A DNA stretch of 64,000 nucleotides from assembly GCA_038521865.1 (NCBI GenBank), contig JBCBKO010000003.1:310001-374000 (forward strand). The letters run 5' to 3'. The position numbers and the translations under genes are program-made. The notes under the pieces were generated by a model. That model worked only from the letters and a program-made list of their open reading frames with translations, was not told the DNA's origin and searched no databases. The stretch comes from CALBPI01 sp038521865 (GTDB taxonomy: Bacteria; Pseudomonadota; Gammaproteobacteria; Steroidobacterales; Woeseiaceae). This document shows, piece after piece, positions 17,424-25,302 of this stretch (the first letter of the stretch is position 1; every line of letters starts with the position of its first letter).

Positions 17424-18773
17424 TCAGGCAGCAACCTCAAAACTGTCGCCCGCCATCCACGCTTCCACCTCATCTGCTGTCCGAGGCAATCCCTGAGTCA
17501 ACAATTCGGGCGTGTCGCGCGTGATCAGAACGTCGTCTTCGATCCGGATGCCAATGCCGCGCCACTTCAGGGGAACGCTCGCATCCGGCGCGATGTAGAT
17601 ACCGGGCTCAACTGTCATCACCATGCCAGGCTCCAGCAAGCGCCATTGATCATCAACTTTGTAGTCCCCGACGTCATGGACATCGATACCCAGCCAATGC
17701 CCGGTGCGATGCATGAAAAATTCCCGATAGGCCTCGTCCTTGAGTAGTCGTCGCAGATTGCCCGACAACAAACCGAGCTTGCGAAGCCCCAAGGTGATCG
17801 CCTTGGCGGCCGCCTCGTGTGGAGAGTTCCAGTGGTTGCCCGATCTCGCCGCCGATATGGCTGCATCCTGCGCGGCGAGCACTACGTCATAAACCGCGCG
17901 CTGCTCGGACGTGAACCTGCCGTTCACTGGGTAAGTGCGGGTGATATCCGAAGCGTACATCTGCGCCTCGCAGCCGGCGTCAACCAGAACCAGATCACCA
18001 TCGCACAGTGCGCTGTTGTTGGTCGTGTAATGCAGCACACAACCGTTCGCACCACCACCCACAATCGGCGGGTAAGAGGGCTGACTATCAAAGCGACGGA
18101 ACTCGTGCAGGTATTCAGCTTCGAGTTCGAACTCCGTCATACCGGGTTGAACCGCCCGCATAGCGCGCAAGTGGGCGCTTACCGCGATCTTTGCCGCACG
18201 CCGGAGTCGCGAGACCTCGGACTTCGACTTGAACAGACGCATGTCGTGCAGGAAATGATCGAGTGCGACAAATTCGTACGGCGCATCGACCCCCTTGATG
18301 TTCCTGCCGCGTAGCAATCGAATCCAATCAGTCACATGAGTATCAAAGTCCGCGTAACGCCCCATCGTGTAGTACACGCGTGTCGCGTTCTCCATGAGTC
18401 CAGGGAGAATGTCGTCGATATCTGTGATGGGAAATGCGTCGTCCGCACGAAAATCCGTCACTGCCCGCTCCGGTCCTGCGCGCTCTCCATGCCACAATGC
18501 ATCCTCCGGATCGGTCTCTCGACAAAAGAGGATGAATTCTCCCGCCGGGCGCCCGGGTACCAAAACTGCAACGGCCTCCGGTTCATGGAATCCCGTGAGG
18601 TAGTAGAAGTCCGAATCCTGCCGATAATCGTGATTCACGTCGCGCGAGCGCGGACGCACTGGGGCCGCTGGCAGAATCGCAATACTGTCATTGCCCATGA
18701 TGCGCATGAGTTGCCGCCGGCGTCGCTGATACTCTCCCAGCGCTGGCTTGAGCGCTTTTGGTACGCGCACCAC
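17424..18773 (-). CDS. pepP: Xaa-Pro aminopeptidase P
   Basis: About 449 residues. Di-manganese peptidase that removes an N-terminal residue preceding proline. Creatinase-fold metal ligands are visible: LVDAGCE (Asp), SDITRTYP (Asp), HRTGHWLGIDVHDVG (His), MTVEPGIY (Glu) and GIRIEDDVLIT (Glu). The N-terminal domain carries the family's YRQDSDFYYLTGFHEPEAV. I prefer the GTG at 18773 because GAAGG lies 9 nt upstream and it follows the ygfB stop by one base; an in-frame ATG at 18800 would overlap ygfB by 26 nt. Confidence 0.93.
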   Translation of the reverse strand: MVRVPKALKPALGEYQRRRRQLMRIMGNDSIAILPAAPVRPRSRDVNHDYRQDSDFYYLTGFHEPEAVAVLVPGRPAGEFILFCRETDPEDALWHGERAGPERAVTDFRADDAFPITDIDDILPGLMENATRVYYTMGRYADFDTHVTDWIRLLRGRNIKGVDAPYEFVALDHFLHDMRLFKSKSEVSRLRRAAKIAVSAHLRAMRAVQPGMTEFELEAEYLHEFRRFDSQPSYPPIVGGGANGCVLHYTTNNSALCDGDLVLVDAGCEAQMYASDITRTYPVNGRFTSEQRAVYDVVLAAQDAAISAARSGNHWNSPHEAAAKAITLGLRKLGLLSGNLRRLLKDEAYREFFMHRTGHWLGIDVHDVGDYKVDDQWRLLEPGMVMTVEPGIYIAPDASVPLKWRGIGIRIEDDVLITRDTPELLTQGLPRTADEVEAWMAGDSFEVAA

Positions 18774-18774
18774 G

Positions 18775-19365
18775 CTAGTGAACCTTCGCCTCATCGCCAT
18801 CGGTGATGGCTCGGATCGAGGTCAGGGTCTCATAGGAAAGCTGCGCCGCCACTCGGAGAAACTCAACAAGCTCAGCGTAGTCAGCTTCGTGTGCATCCTC
18901 CGCTTCACCGATTTCGTCGGCGTCAATCGCGGCTTTGGAGATCTCCGCAAGATCACCCAACAACTCCGCCAGTGGCTCAGCCTCCAGAATCTCTCGTGCA
19001 GGAGATCCGCGTAACGCGGCGCCTTCTCCAAGACCGTTCAGATAACCGGTAGCCCACAACGCGAGACTGCCCACCCTGTCTCTTATGTCATCTTCGTCGT
19101 CGGGAAGACACAGGTCAGGCAAGCCCTCCCCAGCCTCCAGAATCGCGATCCTTTGCGCAGCAAACTCGACGAGCGCCTGGCGGGCCCCGTCCTCACCGCC
19201 ATCAGCTTGTGCAAATAACTGCTGAACCCAAACACCGATCGCTTCATTACCGAGCATCGCTGCGAGGCTAAGCAGACGCCCGTCAGCTTCGGAGGCGGAC
19301 ACCTCTACGCCGCAGCTGCCGAGCAAGCGTTCAATTGTGAGATAGGCGTCGTCGCCAATCGACAT
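18775..19365 (-). CDS. ygfB: UPF0149 family protein YgfB
   Basis: 196 residues, all-alpha, acidic. Family features: SEADGRLLSLAAMLGNEA, LCLPDDEDDIRDRVGSLALWATGYLNGLG and LAEISKAAIDADEIGEAEDAHEADYAELVEFLRVA (only short parts diagnostic). The role is incompletely known; in Pseudomonas a YgfB protein modulates antibiotic-resistance gene expression. First gene of ygfB-pepP-ubiH, divergent from the zapB-like/zapA pair, exactly as in enterobacteria, although synteny says more about ancestry than about function. Confidence 0.92.
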   Translation of the reverse strand: MSIGDDAYLTIERLLGSCGVEVSASEADGRLLSLAAMLGNEAIGVWVQQLFAQADGGEDGARQALVEFAAQRIAILEAGEGLPDLCLPDDEDDIRDRVGSLALWATGYLNGLGEGAALRGSPAREILEAEPLAELLGDLAEISKAAIDADEIGEAEDAHEADYAELVEFLRVAAQLSYETLTSIRAITDGDEAKVH

Positions 19366-19493
19366 GGTCGAATCTCCCCAAAAATCAGTGCGCGATCATA
19401 ACAAAAGCGCGGTCGGGCTCGTGGATTGCGACAAGTTAAAGCCTGCGACAGCACTCATACATTGACCGTTTTCGCGACGGTCACTATATTCGC

Positions 19494-19727
19494 GTGGTGA
19501 CTGATGCATCCAACAACCAGTTTGATCAGGCGTTGCAACGGCTGGAATCTCGCATGGACGACATCGTTCGCGTGTGTGACCAGTTGCGCGAGGAAAACCG
19601 GTCACTGCGAGAGCGACAAGAAACGTTAATGAACGAACGCGCGTCTTTGTTGCAGAAAAACGAGCTCGTACGAAGCAAGGTGGAGGCCATGATTGGTCGT
19701 CTGAAGGCTATGGAAAACGGCAGCTAG
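19494..19727 (+). CDS. ZapB-like coiled-coil protein (TIGR02449 type)
   Basis: 77 residues, almost entirely a heptad-patterned coiled coil (QRLESRMDDIVRVCDQLREE onward) with a short C-terminus. Such proteins are regularly encoded immediately before zapA in gammaproteobacteria and are annotated as TIGR02449 or ZapB-like. The expected role is in the cytokinetic apparatus with ZapA, inferred from position. Start is one of two tandem GTG codons (19494 or 19497). Two nucleotides separate its stop from the zapA start. Confidence 0.8.
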   Translation: MVTDASNNQFDQALQRLESRMDDIVRVCDQLREENRSLRERQETLMNERASLLQKNELVRSKVEAMIGRLKAMENGS

Positions 19728-19729
19728 CC

Positions 19730-20044
19730 ATGTCAGACGTTTATGCCCATGTCACCGTTAGGATTCTGGAGAAAGAATACCAGGTGTCGTGCCCAGTCAA
19801 CGAACGCACGGCCCTGCTGGACGCTGCCGAGCTTCTGAACAAACAAATGCGCGAGATTCGGGATAGCGGCAAGGTTGTCGGTCTCGATCGCATCGCGGTC
19901 ATGGCGGCATTGAATATGGCGAATGACCTGTTGAAGTCGCAGGGTAACGAGACGGATCTGAAAACAAACTTCTCTACCAGGTTGAAGGCGCTAAATGAGC
20001 GCGCAGACGCTGTATTAGGCTCAGCGCGCCAACTTGATTTGTGA
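19730..20044 (+). CDS. zapA: cell division protein ZapA
   Basis: 104 residues, typical. Binds and bundles FtsZ filaments at the division ring. Seen: the N-terminal beta-strand VTVRILEKEYQVSCP, the ERTALLDAAELLNKQMREI helix, then LDRIAVMAALNMANDLL and a C-terminal coiled coil. Followed by 6S RNA and fau, the conserved zapA-ssrS-fau order. Confidence 0.94.
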   Translation: MSDVYAHVTVRILEKEYQVSCPVNERTALLDAAELLNKQMREIRDSGKVVGLDRIAVMAALNMANDLLKSQGNETDLKTNFSTRLKALNERADAVLGSARQLDL

Positions 20045-20108
20045 TTTCACGCACAACGGGCACCAAGTCGCTGGCGCAAACAGACGATCACGTGTAACAA
20101 TCTTATCT

Positions 20109-20296
20109 GTGCTTCCTGCCGCGTTCGACGATGGCCTGGAAACCTCTCGACCCTAATTATAAAACCTCGGGGCTGTGCCTGCAGGTGGATTTGCGCATTA
20201 CCGGCGATGCCGGAAAGCCTGTTCTATCGTGGTTGGCCCCACCTTACTCTCAGGTTCGAGAGTGATGGTCGTTGACGGCGTAAGCGGGAAGTACAC
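20109..20296 (+). ncRNA. ssrS: 6S RNA
   Basis: Between zapA and fau lies a region that folds into one long imperfect hairpin about 185 nt long, the size of 6S RNA. Outer stem: GTGCTTCC (20109-20116) with GGAAGTACAC near 20287-20296. Next: GCCGCGTTCGACGA (20118-20131) against TCGTTGACGGC (20266-20279). Inner: CTCTCGACCC (20144-20153) against GGTTCGAGAG (20251-20262). A large internal bubble and a GC-rich apical arm (GCATTACCGGCGATGCCGG) complete the open-promoter mimic. 6S RNA binds sigma-70 holoenzyme in stationary phase. Identification rests on locus and fold, not on a covariance search; ends are approximate. Confidence 0.85.
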
Positions 20297-20318
20297 TTAT
20301 CCAGCCTCTACTACCTCA

Positions 20319-20972
20319 ATGAAACGCCAGCCTGTATTGCTTGCCCACGAGGCACGAAAGTTCGGCATTCAGGCAAGGAAACGGCTGACTCCCGCGCAGC
20401 GAAGGCACCAAAGCCAGCGCATATTTCGTTGCGTGCTCTCATTGATCAAGATTGCGGGGGTCTCTCGCGTAGGCACTTACCTATCGAGTTCACACGAGGT
20501 CTCCACTAATCGTCTGAACTCAGTCTTATGCGATCGTGGATTGCAGGTACTCGCACCTCGGGTCGCAAAGGGTGCATCAATGTTCTGGAGCGAACTTGCG
20601 CCGCGTCATTTCTTCCGTCGCAACCACTACCAAATTCGCGAACCAAGGATTGTGCAGACGCATAACAGCCGATCACCCTGCCAGCGCATTGATTTTTTGA
20701 TCGTTCCGTTGAGCGCATTTGATGCGCAGTGCCATCGAACAGGGATGGGTGGTGGTTACTACGATCGAGAGATCGCACGCTTGCGAAAACTGCATGATGT
20801 GATTTGTGTTGGTCTCGCGTTCGAGCAACAAAGATGCAGCAGCATCCAATCACAGGCATGGGATCAATCGATGGACTTCGTGGTTACACCATCGCATACG
20901 TTCGTTGCACGAGGCAGCATCACAGCAACATCGAAAACGCTGAAACCCCTACGTTTAAAGGGAAATCACTAA
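20319..20972 (+). CDS. fau: 5-formyltetrahydrofolate cyclo-ligase
   Basis: 217 residues. ATP-dependent conversion of 5-formyl-THF to 5,10-methenyl-THF; also called ygfA. The signature GMGGGYYDREIARL (ATP/Mg loop) is near residue 145, preceded by DFLIVPLSAFD, and the basic ARKRLTPAQRRHQSQRI segment is near the N-terminus. ATG 20319 fits the family; the frame upstream lies in 6S RNA. In E. coli it is co-transcribed with 6S RNA, and the same order here implies processing of 6S from a longer transcript. Confidence 0.93.
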   Translation: MKRQPVLLAHEARKFGIQARKRLTPAQRRHQSQRIFRCVLSLIKIAGVSRVGTYLSSSHEVSTNRLNSVLCDRGLQVLAPRVAKGASMFWSELAPRHFFRRNHYQIREPRIVQTHNSRSPCQRIDFLIVPLSAFDAQCHRTGMGGGYYDREIARLRKLHDVICVGLAFEQQRCSSIQSQAWDQSMDFVVTPSHTFVARGSITATSKTLKPLRLKGNH

Positions 20973-21240
20973 CTGCGCGATGCAGCACACTCTGCGAGCA
21001 ATCGCCCTACCGCGCGCCAGTAGAGACAATGTTGCAATCAAGGTCGTAAGGCTCCTGTGCACAACACTGGACTATCCACGATGCACTTCGACAACTCGCA
21101 TCGAGAATGCAAAGACTGATGCGTAACGAGACCCCCTATAAACGTAGTGCGAAACGCATCGCACACCTTAAACGTCGTCGCTGGAATTTTACGATCTTAT
21201 GTATATACTCGGCCCCGGGTACCCACACGGAGAAGTCATT

Positions 21241-21702
21241 ATGGCTACCAAGAAGACGTCGAAGAAAAAAGCTTCGACTCGTAAGAAGGCCACTACGAAG
21301 CGTAAGGTCACCGCCAAACGCAAAGTAGCTGCCAAGAAAAAAGTCGCTAAGAAAACTACTCGCAAGAAAGTTGCGAAGAAGAAAGTAGCGAAGAAAAAAA
21401 CCGCCAAGAAAAAAGTTGCCAAGAAAAAGGTAGCTAAGAAGAAAACGGCGAAGAAAAAAACCGCTAAGAAAAAAGTTGCCAAGAAAAAGGTAGCTAAGAA
21501 AAAAACCGCTAAGAAAAAAGTTGCCAAGAAAAAGGTAGCTAAGAAAAAAACTGCTAAGAAAAAAGTTGCCAAGAAAAAGGTAGCTAAAAAGAAAACCGCT
21601 AAGAAAAAAGTCGCCAAGAAAAAGGTGACTAAGAAGAAGGTAGCCAAGAAGAAAGTCGCTAAGAAAAAGGCGACCCGTAAGCGCGCGACTAAGAAGCGCT
21701 AA
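21241..21702 (+). CDS. lysine/alanine-rich histone H1-like DNA-binding protein
   Basis: 153 residues made almost only of Lys, Ala, Val, Thr and Arg. From about residue 43 to 133 it repeats KKVAKKKVAKKKTA with small variations, ending KKATRKRATKKR. Such tails resemble eukaryotic histone H1 C-termini and bacterial AlgP/HctB-type proteins that bind and compact DNA without sequence specificity. Start ATG 21241 follows GGAGAAG by 8 nt. A strong terminator follows (21759). A TATA-rich stretch (TATGTATATAC, 21198-21208) probably includes its -10. No globular domain. Confidence 0.88.
   Translation: MATKKTSKKKASTRKKATTKRKVTAKRKVAAKKKVAKKTTRKKVAKKKVAKKKTAKKKVAKKKVAKKKTAKKKTAKKKVAKKKVAKKKTAKKKVAKKKVAKKKTAKKKVAKKKVAKKKTAKKKVAKKKVTKKKVAKKKVAKKKATRKRATKKR
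21370..21640 (+). repeat. 45-bp tandem repeat inside the H1-like gene
   Basis: The nucleotide sequence repeats with a period near 45 bp (15 codons: three lysine-rich pentads ending VA, VA, TA), e.g. successive copies of GCCAAGAAAAAGGTAGCTAA at 21418, 21478, 21523 and 21568, with an irregular unit between the first two. Synonymous differences are few, which points to recent unequal recombination or replication slippage; copy number is expected to vary between strains. Confidence 0.85.
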
Positions 21703-21758
21703 CGGCTGGAGGCTCAGTCCGGCGATGGCTAGATTCCGGACTCAACGCCTTGATACAG

Positions 21759-21787
21759 GTGCCCGCCACTCGGCGGGCACTTTTTTT
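21759..21787 (+). terminator. Rho-independent terminator after the H1-like gene
   Basis: GTGCCCGCC-ACTC-GGCGGGCAC: a perfect 9-bp GC-rich stem with a 4-nt loop followed by seven T. It lies 57 nt after the stop codon and before rpiA, so the two genes are separate transcripts. Confidence 0.92.
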
Positions 21788-21877
21788 GCCCCCATATTCA
21801 CAAAACCGTGACGGAACCAGCCACAAGCTATTGACTCCGTTGGTATATTTCTATTTCACGTGCGATGATCACCAAAT

Positions 21878-22540
21878 ATGGACCTTACAGACCACAAGAA
21901 AAAGGCCGCCGTTGAGGCACTGACCTTCCTGGAGAACGGGGTCGACGGACTTGGCGTCGGCACAGGTTCAACTGTTAACGAGTTGATACCGCTGCTTCCC
22001 CAGTATAGAGATCGGATAAGCGCCGTTGTGTCGAGCTCCGACGCGACTACGACGCTCCTTGAATCTGTCGGCTTTGAGGTGATGACTCTCAATGATGTCG
22101 GTTCGCTGGACCTGTACATCGATGGCGCCGACGAGGTCACCAAACATCTCTCGCTACTCAAAGGTGGTGGCGGTGCGCTTACTCGAGAGAAGATCCTCGC
22201 GGCCGCAGCTCGCCGATTTGTGTGCATTGCCGATGAAAGCAAGCTCGTAGGAATGTTGGGGACCTTCCCGCTCCCCATTGAGGTCATACCGATGGCGCGG
22301 TCCTACGTCAGCAGACAAATCATCAAAATGCGGGGACAACCGTTCCTTCGCGAAGGGTTTGTTACAGACAACGGTAACGAGATCATTGACGTCCACAACC
22401 TGTCGATCGTCAACCCGAAGGAAATGGAAGCCCGACTCAACCAGATTCCAGGCGTGGTGACGGTTGGTATTTTTGCTCACAGGGGCGCTGACGTATTGCT
22501 CCTAGGCGGGCGAGATGGCGTCCGCCATATGCAAGCCTGA
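21878..22540 (+). CDS. rpiA: ribose-5-phosphate isomerase A
   Basis: 220 residues, as in E. coli (219). Interconverts ribose-5-phosphate and ribulose-5-phosphate in the pentose phosphate pathway (and in any Calvin-type cycle). Motifs: LGVGTGSTVNELI (phosphate loop), IDGADEV (catalytic Asp region) and KGGGGALTREKI (catalytic Glu/Lys region). rpe, acting on the same product, lies 3.5 kb away. The gene ends in a bidirectional terminator shared with the convergent tRNA gene. Confidence 0.95.
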   Translation: MDLTDHKKKAAVEALTFLENGVDGLGVGTGSTVNELIPLLPQYRDRISAVVSSSDATTTLLESVGFEVMTLNDVGSLDLYIDGADEVTKHLSLLKGGGGALTREKILAAAARRFVCIADESKLVGMLGTFPLPIEVIPMARSYVSRQIIKMRGQPFLREGFVTDNGNEIIDVHNLSIVNPKEMEARLNQIPGVVTVGIFAHRGADVLLLGGRDGVRHMQA

Positions 22541-22562
22541 TAGAGCTACGCTTTCTTCGATC

Positions 22563-22594
22563 AAAAAAAAGCAGCCGTAAAGGCTGCTTTTTTT
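22563..22594. terminator. bidirectional terminator between rpiA and tRNA-Gln
   Basis: Eight A, then GCAGCC-GTAAA-GGCTGC, then T run: symmetric, so it can end rpiA transcripts rightward and the tRNA transcript leftward. Confidence 0.9.
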
Positions 22595-22597
22595 GTG

Positions 22598-22671
22598 TGG
22601 CTGGGGGAGAGGGATTCGAACCCCCGTTGGCGGAGTCAGAGTCCGCAGTCCTACCACTAGACGATCCCCCA
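22598..22671 (-). tRNA. tRNA-Gln (anticodon CTG)
   Basis: On the minus strand: acceptor TGGGGGA with TCCCCCA, D arm TCGTCTAGTGGTAGGAC, anticodon stem GCGGA/TCCGC with loop CTCTGAC (anticodon CTG, reading CAG), T arm GGGGGTTCGAATCCC(TC), discriminator G, and an encoded CCA at 22600-22598. All cloverleaf elements pair. It lies just downstream of nothing else on its strand, between rpsI-rplM and rpiA. Confidence 0.97.
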
Positions 22672-22747
22672 AGACGCAAACACACTTCGAATGCGGCGCG
22701 GTACAAAGCACCGATCGGCCGCGCGCGGTTGCGTGTTGAGTGGCGGC

Positions 22748-23140
22748 TTAGCGCTTCGAGAACTGAGTCGCGCGACGAGCCTTGCGCAGACCTACTTTCT
22801 TACGCTCAACTTCACGCGCATCACGTGTAACAAAGCCAGCTTTGCGCAGCTCAGGCCGCAGGCTCTCGTCGTACTCCATTAACGCACGCGTCAAACCATG
22901 GCGAATCGCACCCGCCTGCCCGGTCGTGCCACCGCCCGTGACGGTTACCGTGACGTCAAAGTCGCCTTTTCGTCCAATCAGCTCGAGCGGCTGACGAACA
23001 ATCATGCGCGCGGTTTCGCGACCAAAAAACTGATCTAGCGGTTTACGGTTGACGGTGATGTCGCCGTTACCAGGGCGTACGTAAACGCGCGCCGTTGAAG
23101 TCTTGCGTCGGCCGGTGCCGTAAAAAGCAGTGTCGCTCAT
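22748..23140 (-). CDS. rpsI: 30S ribosomal protein S9
   Basis: 130 residues, exactly the E. coli length. Binds the 3' domain of 16S rRNA; the C-terminal RKARRATQFSKR tail ends in the invariant Lys-Arg that reaches the P-site tRNA. N-terminal YGTGRRKTSTARVYVRPGNG is diagnostic. Second gene of the rplM-rpsI operon, 38 nt after rplM. Confidence 0.97.
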   Translation of the reverse strand: MSDTAFYGTGRRKTSTARVYVRPGNGDITVNRKPLDQFFGRETARMIVRQPLELIGRKGDFDVTVTVTGGGTTGQAGAIRHGLTRALMEYDESLRPELRKAGFVTRDAREVERKKVGLRKARRATQFSKR

Positions 23141-23178
23141 AGAAGTTCCGTTCTATCTATAGATCTGGATTCGCGGGC

Positions 23179-23613
23179 TCAGGCCGAGATTTCCAAAGGA
23201 ATGGGTTGTTGGGCCTGATGGTCATGCTCGCTGCCGGCGTATACCCGCAGCTTCTTGATCATCTGACGTCCAAGGCTGTTTTTCGGCAGCATGCCCTTAA
23301 CGGCGAACTGAATTGCTCGTTCTGGCGCATGGTCGATCAGCTTTTCGAAACTCATGCTTTTGAGGCTACCGATATAGCCGGTGTGGCGGTGGTACATCTT
23401 GTCTGTACGCTTATTTCCGGTCACACGAACCTTCTCGGCGTTAATGACAACGATGTAGTCGCCGGTATCGACATTCGGCGTGTACACCGGCTTGTGCTTA
23501 CCACGCAGACGTAGGGCGATTTCTGTCGCCAAACGCCCGAGCGTCTTGTCGGCAGCGTCTACCAGGTACCAGTCCCGCCGCACTTCAGCAGGTTTTGCAG
23601 CAAATGTTTTCAT
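23179..23613 (-). CDS. rplM: 50S ribosomal protein L13
   Basis: 144 residues from ATG 23613 (E. coli 142). Early assembly protein of the large subunit. Seen: WYLVDAADKTLGRLATEIA, GDYIVVINAEKVRVTGNK and AVKGMLPKNSLGRQM, the L13 signature. A GTG three codons upstream (23622) is a less likely start. In E. coli this operon is autoregulated; the roughly 100-nt leader here may serve that role but I see no specific structure. Confidence 0.97.
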   Translation of the reverse strand: MKTFAAKPAEVRRDWYLVDAADKTLGRLATEIALRLRGKHKPVYTPNVDTGDYIVVINAEKVRVTGNKRTDKMYHRHTGYIGSLKSMSFEKLIDHAPERAIQFAVKGMLPKNSLGRQMIKKLRVYAGSEHDHQAQQPIPLEISA

Positions 23614-23726
23614 GGTTTTCACTCGGTTGAGCAGGCGGACTGACTATCGTCCGGCGCTCGAAAACGGCACCATTCGGCGCAGATAGCCGGCAATATTACG
23701 CGAGCCTGAACCCGATTGGCAAGGCC

Positions 23727-24425
23727 TTAGAAGGCATATTCCAGAGATATCGCCGTGAAAGTATCGGTTTCTTCATTGCCAACCGGCACATCTGAGTTGT
23801 ACCTGACGCGGTACGACGCCACCAAAGCCAAATCGCCGACCAGTCGCGCCTTGATCGCCAGTGTGGTCTGGGCGAGCGTATTCGCTTCGCCGGACTCGAC
23901 CGAGAAATTCGCGGTGAACTCATTGGTCTCCGTGAACCGGTAGGCATAGTCGGTACCGAATCTGACGATCGTCTCGCTCTCGGTGGTCTCATCGCGCAGA
24001 TCAGACTGGCGCGCACCAGCACCCAGTTCCATGTCCCAGGTGGTCGACTCAGTGTCGATCAGGTTTCGGCCATAACCGACGGCTTGCGTCAGCTGTTGGT
24101 CGTAGCCAGAGAACTTATCTTTCTCATAGCGGGCCAATCCGAAGAGGTAGCTGCGTTCGTTAAGTGCAAAGTCACTTTTCCACTGGGCAATGTAGGCCTC
24201 CGCAGTCGTATCCACGTCATCCTGCGCCCCCAATGCTTGCAGATCGAGGGTGTGATCCCATTTTGTGTAGGCCCAGTTTAGAGATGAACCGGCGTTCACA
24301 CTGGTGCTCTCCGCGTTGCCGCTTGTGCCGAGATAACCGAAAGAAACCTTTCCGGAAAACTCGGCATTCGCCGGCCCTACGAGCAACAGCGACCCTACAA
24401 ACATAGACAAAAGTGAACGGCGCAT
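23727..24425 (-). CDS. DUF481 outer-membrane beta-barrel protein (YdiY-like)
   Basis: 232 residues. Signal peptide in residues 1-21 (cut after VGPANA), then alternating amphipathic strands and a C-terminal Phe (SLEYAF), the outer-membrane barrel signature recognised by the BAM machinery. Segments such as GKVSFGYLGTSGNAESTS are typical of DUF481 proteins (salt-induced outer membrane protein YdiY). Function unknown. ATG 24425 has AGGGG upstream. Divergent from coq7 across 120 nt. Confidence 0.85.
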   Translation of the reverse strand: MRRSLLSMFVGSLLLVGPANAEFSGKVSFGYLGTSGNAESTSVNAGSSLNWAYTKWDHTLDLQALGAQDDVDTTAEAYIAQWKSDFALNERSYLFGLARYEKDKFSGYDQQLTQAVGYGRNLIDTESTTWDMELGAGARQSDLRDETTESETIVRFGTDYAYRFTETNEFTANFSVESGEANTLAQTTLAIKARLVGDLALVASYRVRYNSDVPVGNEETDTFTAISLEYAF

Positions 24426-24545
24426 GAGATGTACCCCTGTTTTTCGAAGCGCGCGAGTATGGCAGGACAACAAAGGCGCGCCAAGGGAAATCCATGCAAC
24501 GTACTGCTAAAATATCGGCCTTAAACGTTGAGGAAAGCAGAACCA

Positions 24546-25190
24546 ATGCGTAACGCACCCAATACACTTTTTGATCGCCTGATTGCGGGCGCCGACAATG
24601 CACTGCGTACCCTTGCAAGCGCTGCCCCAGAGCCATCACGTCCATCCCCCGCACGCGACACGGCTGACTCCAACCTAAACGAGCAGGAGCGCAAATTGGC
24701 TGCGAGCCTGATGCGGGTGAACGATGCCGGAGAAGTGGCGGCGCAGGGTCTCTATCAGGGTCATGCTTTAGTCGCACGCGACCGAGCAGTACTCGAACAA
24801 TTGCATCATGCCGCTGAAGAAGAGTTCGACCACCTCGCCTGGTGTCGCAACCGATTGAGCGAACTCGACTCAAGACCGAGCTTGCTGAATCCCGCCTGGT
24901 ACGCCGGCGCCTACGTGATGGGCGCACTGAGTGGCATTGCCGGAGACAGATGGGGGCTCGGTTTTATCGACGAAACCGAAAAACAGGTTGTTGAACACCT
25001 GGACGATCATCTTCAGAAGTTGCCCGCTCGAGACCAGCGCAGTCGGGATATCCTCGGCACAATGCGAGCCGAAGAGGCCGAACACGGGCGCGACGCACGC
25101 GATGCAGGCGCTGCAACCCTTCCCCCGCCGGTAAAGGCCGCCATGCGTGTCATTTCGGGTGTAATGAAGGCTGGCGCCTATCGATTCTGA
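24546..25190 (+). CDS. coq7: demethoxyubiquinone hydroxylase (COQ7 family)
   Basis: 214 residues. Di-iron monooxygenase that hydroxylates 2-polyprenyl-3-methyl-6-methoxy-benzoquinone in ubiquinone synthesis; it replaces the flavoprotein UbiF used by E. coli. Carboxylate-bridge ligands: VNDAGEVAAQGLYQGH, AAEEEFDHLAW and ETEKQVVEHLDDHL, plus AEEAEHGRDA. ATG 24546 is preceded by GAGGAAAG. Together with ubiH, two ubiquinone-ring hydroxylases lie in this window. Confidence 0.94.
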   Translation: MRNAPNTLFDRLIAGADNALRTLASAAPEPSRPSPARDTADSNLNEQERKLAASLMRVNDAGEVAAQGLYQGHALVARDRAVLEQLHHAAEEEFDHLAWCRNRLSELDSRPSLLNPAWYAGAYVMGALSGIAGDRWGLGFIDETEKQVVEHLDDHLQKLPARDQRSRDILGTMRAEEAEHGRDARDAGAATLPPPVKAAMRVISGVMKAGAYRF

Positions 25191-25302
25191 GACAGCGTGC
25201 AGTCGCGCGTCGCTTCAGGGTACACTTGACATATCATCATAATATACGTGGCGCGAAGGGACTCCGCCGCGCGAGAAATACAGCTGCGTCACGTGGAGGG
25301 TC

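Noticed and set aside
21370..21640. Regular repeats that might suggest a CRISPR array
   Set aside because: No unique spacers; period is an exact number of codons within a gene.
21189..21647. Long minus-strand frame rich in Phe, Leu, Ala and Thr opposite the H1-like gene
   Set aside because: Exact mirror of the lysine-rich repeats; no ribosome site; repetitive FFLATFF is an artefact of reading AAG/AAA codons backwards.
22437..22711. Minus-strand frames of 69-89 residues across the tRNA-Gln
   Set aside because: They read through tRNA and terminator; a typical false gene over tRNA.
25220..25250. TTGACA followed by TATAATATAC-like bases upstream of crp
   Set aside because: Spacing between the two elements is only about 11-12 nt, too short for a sigma-70 promoter; the real promoter is unclear.
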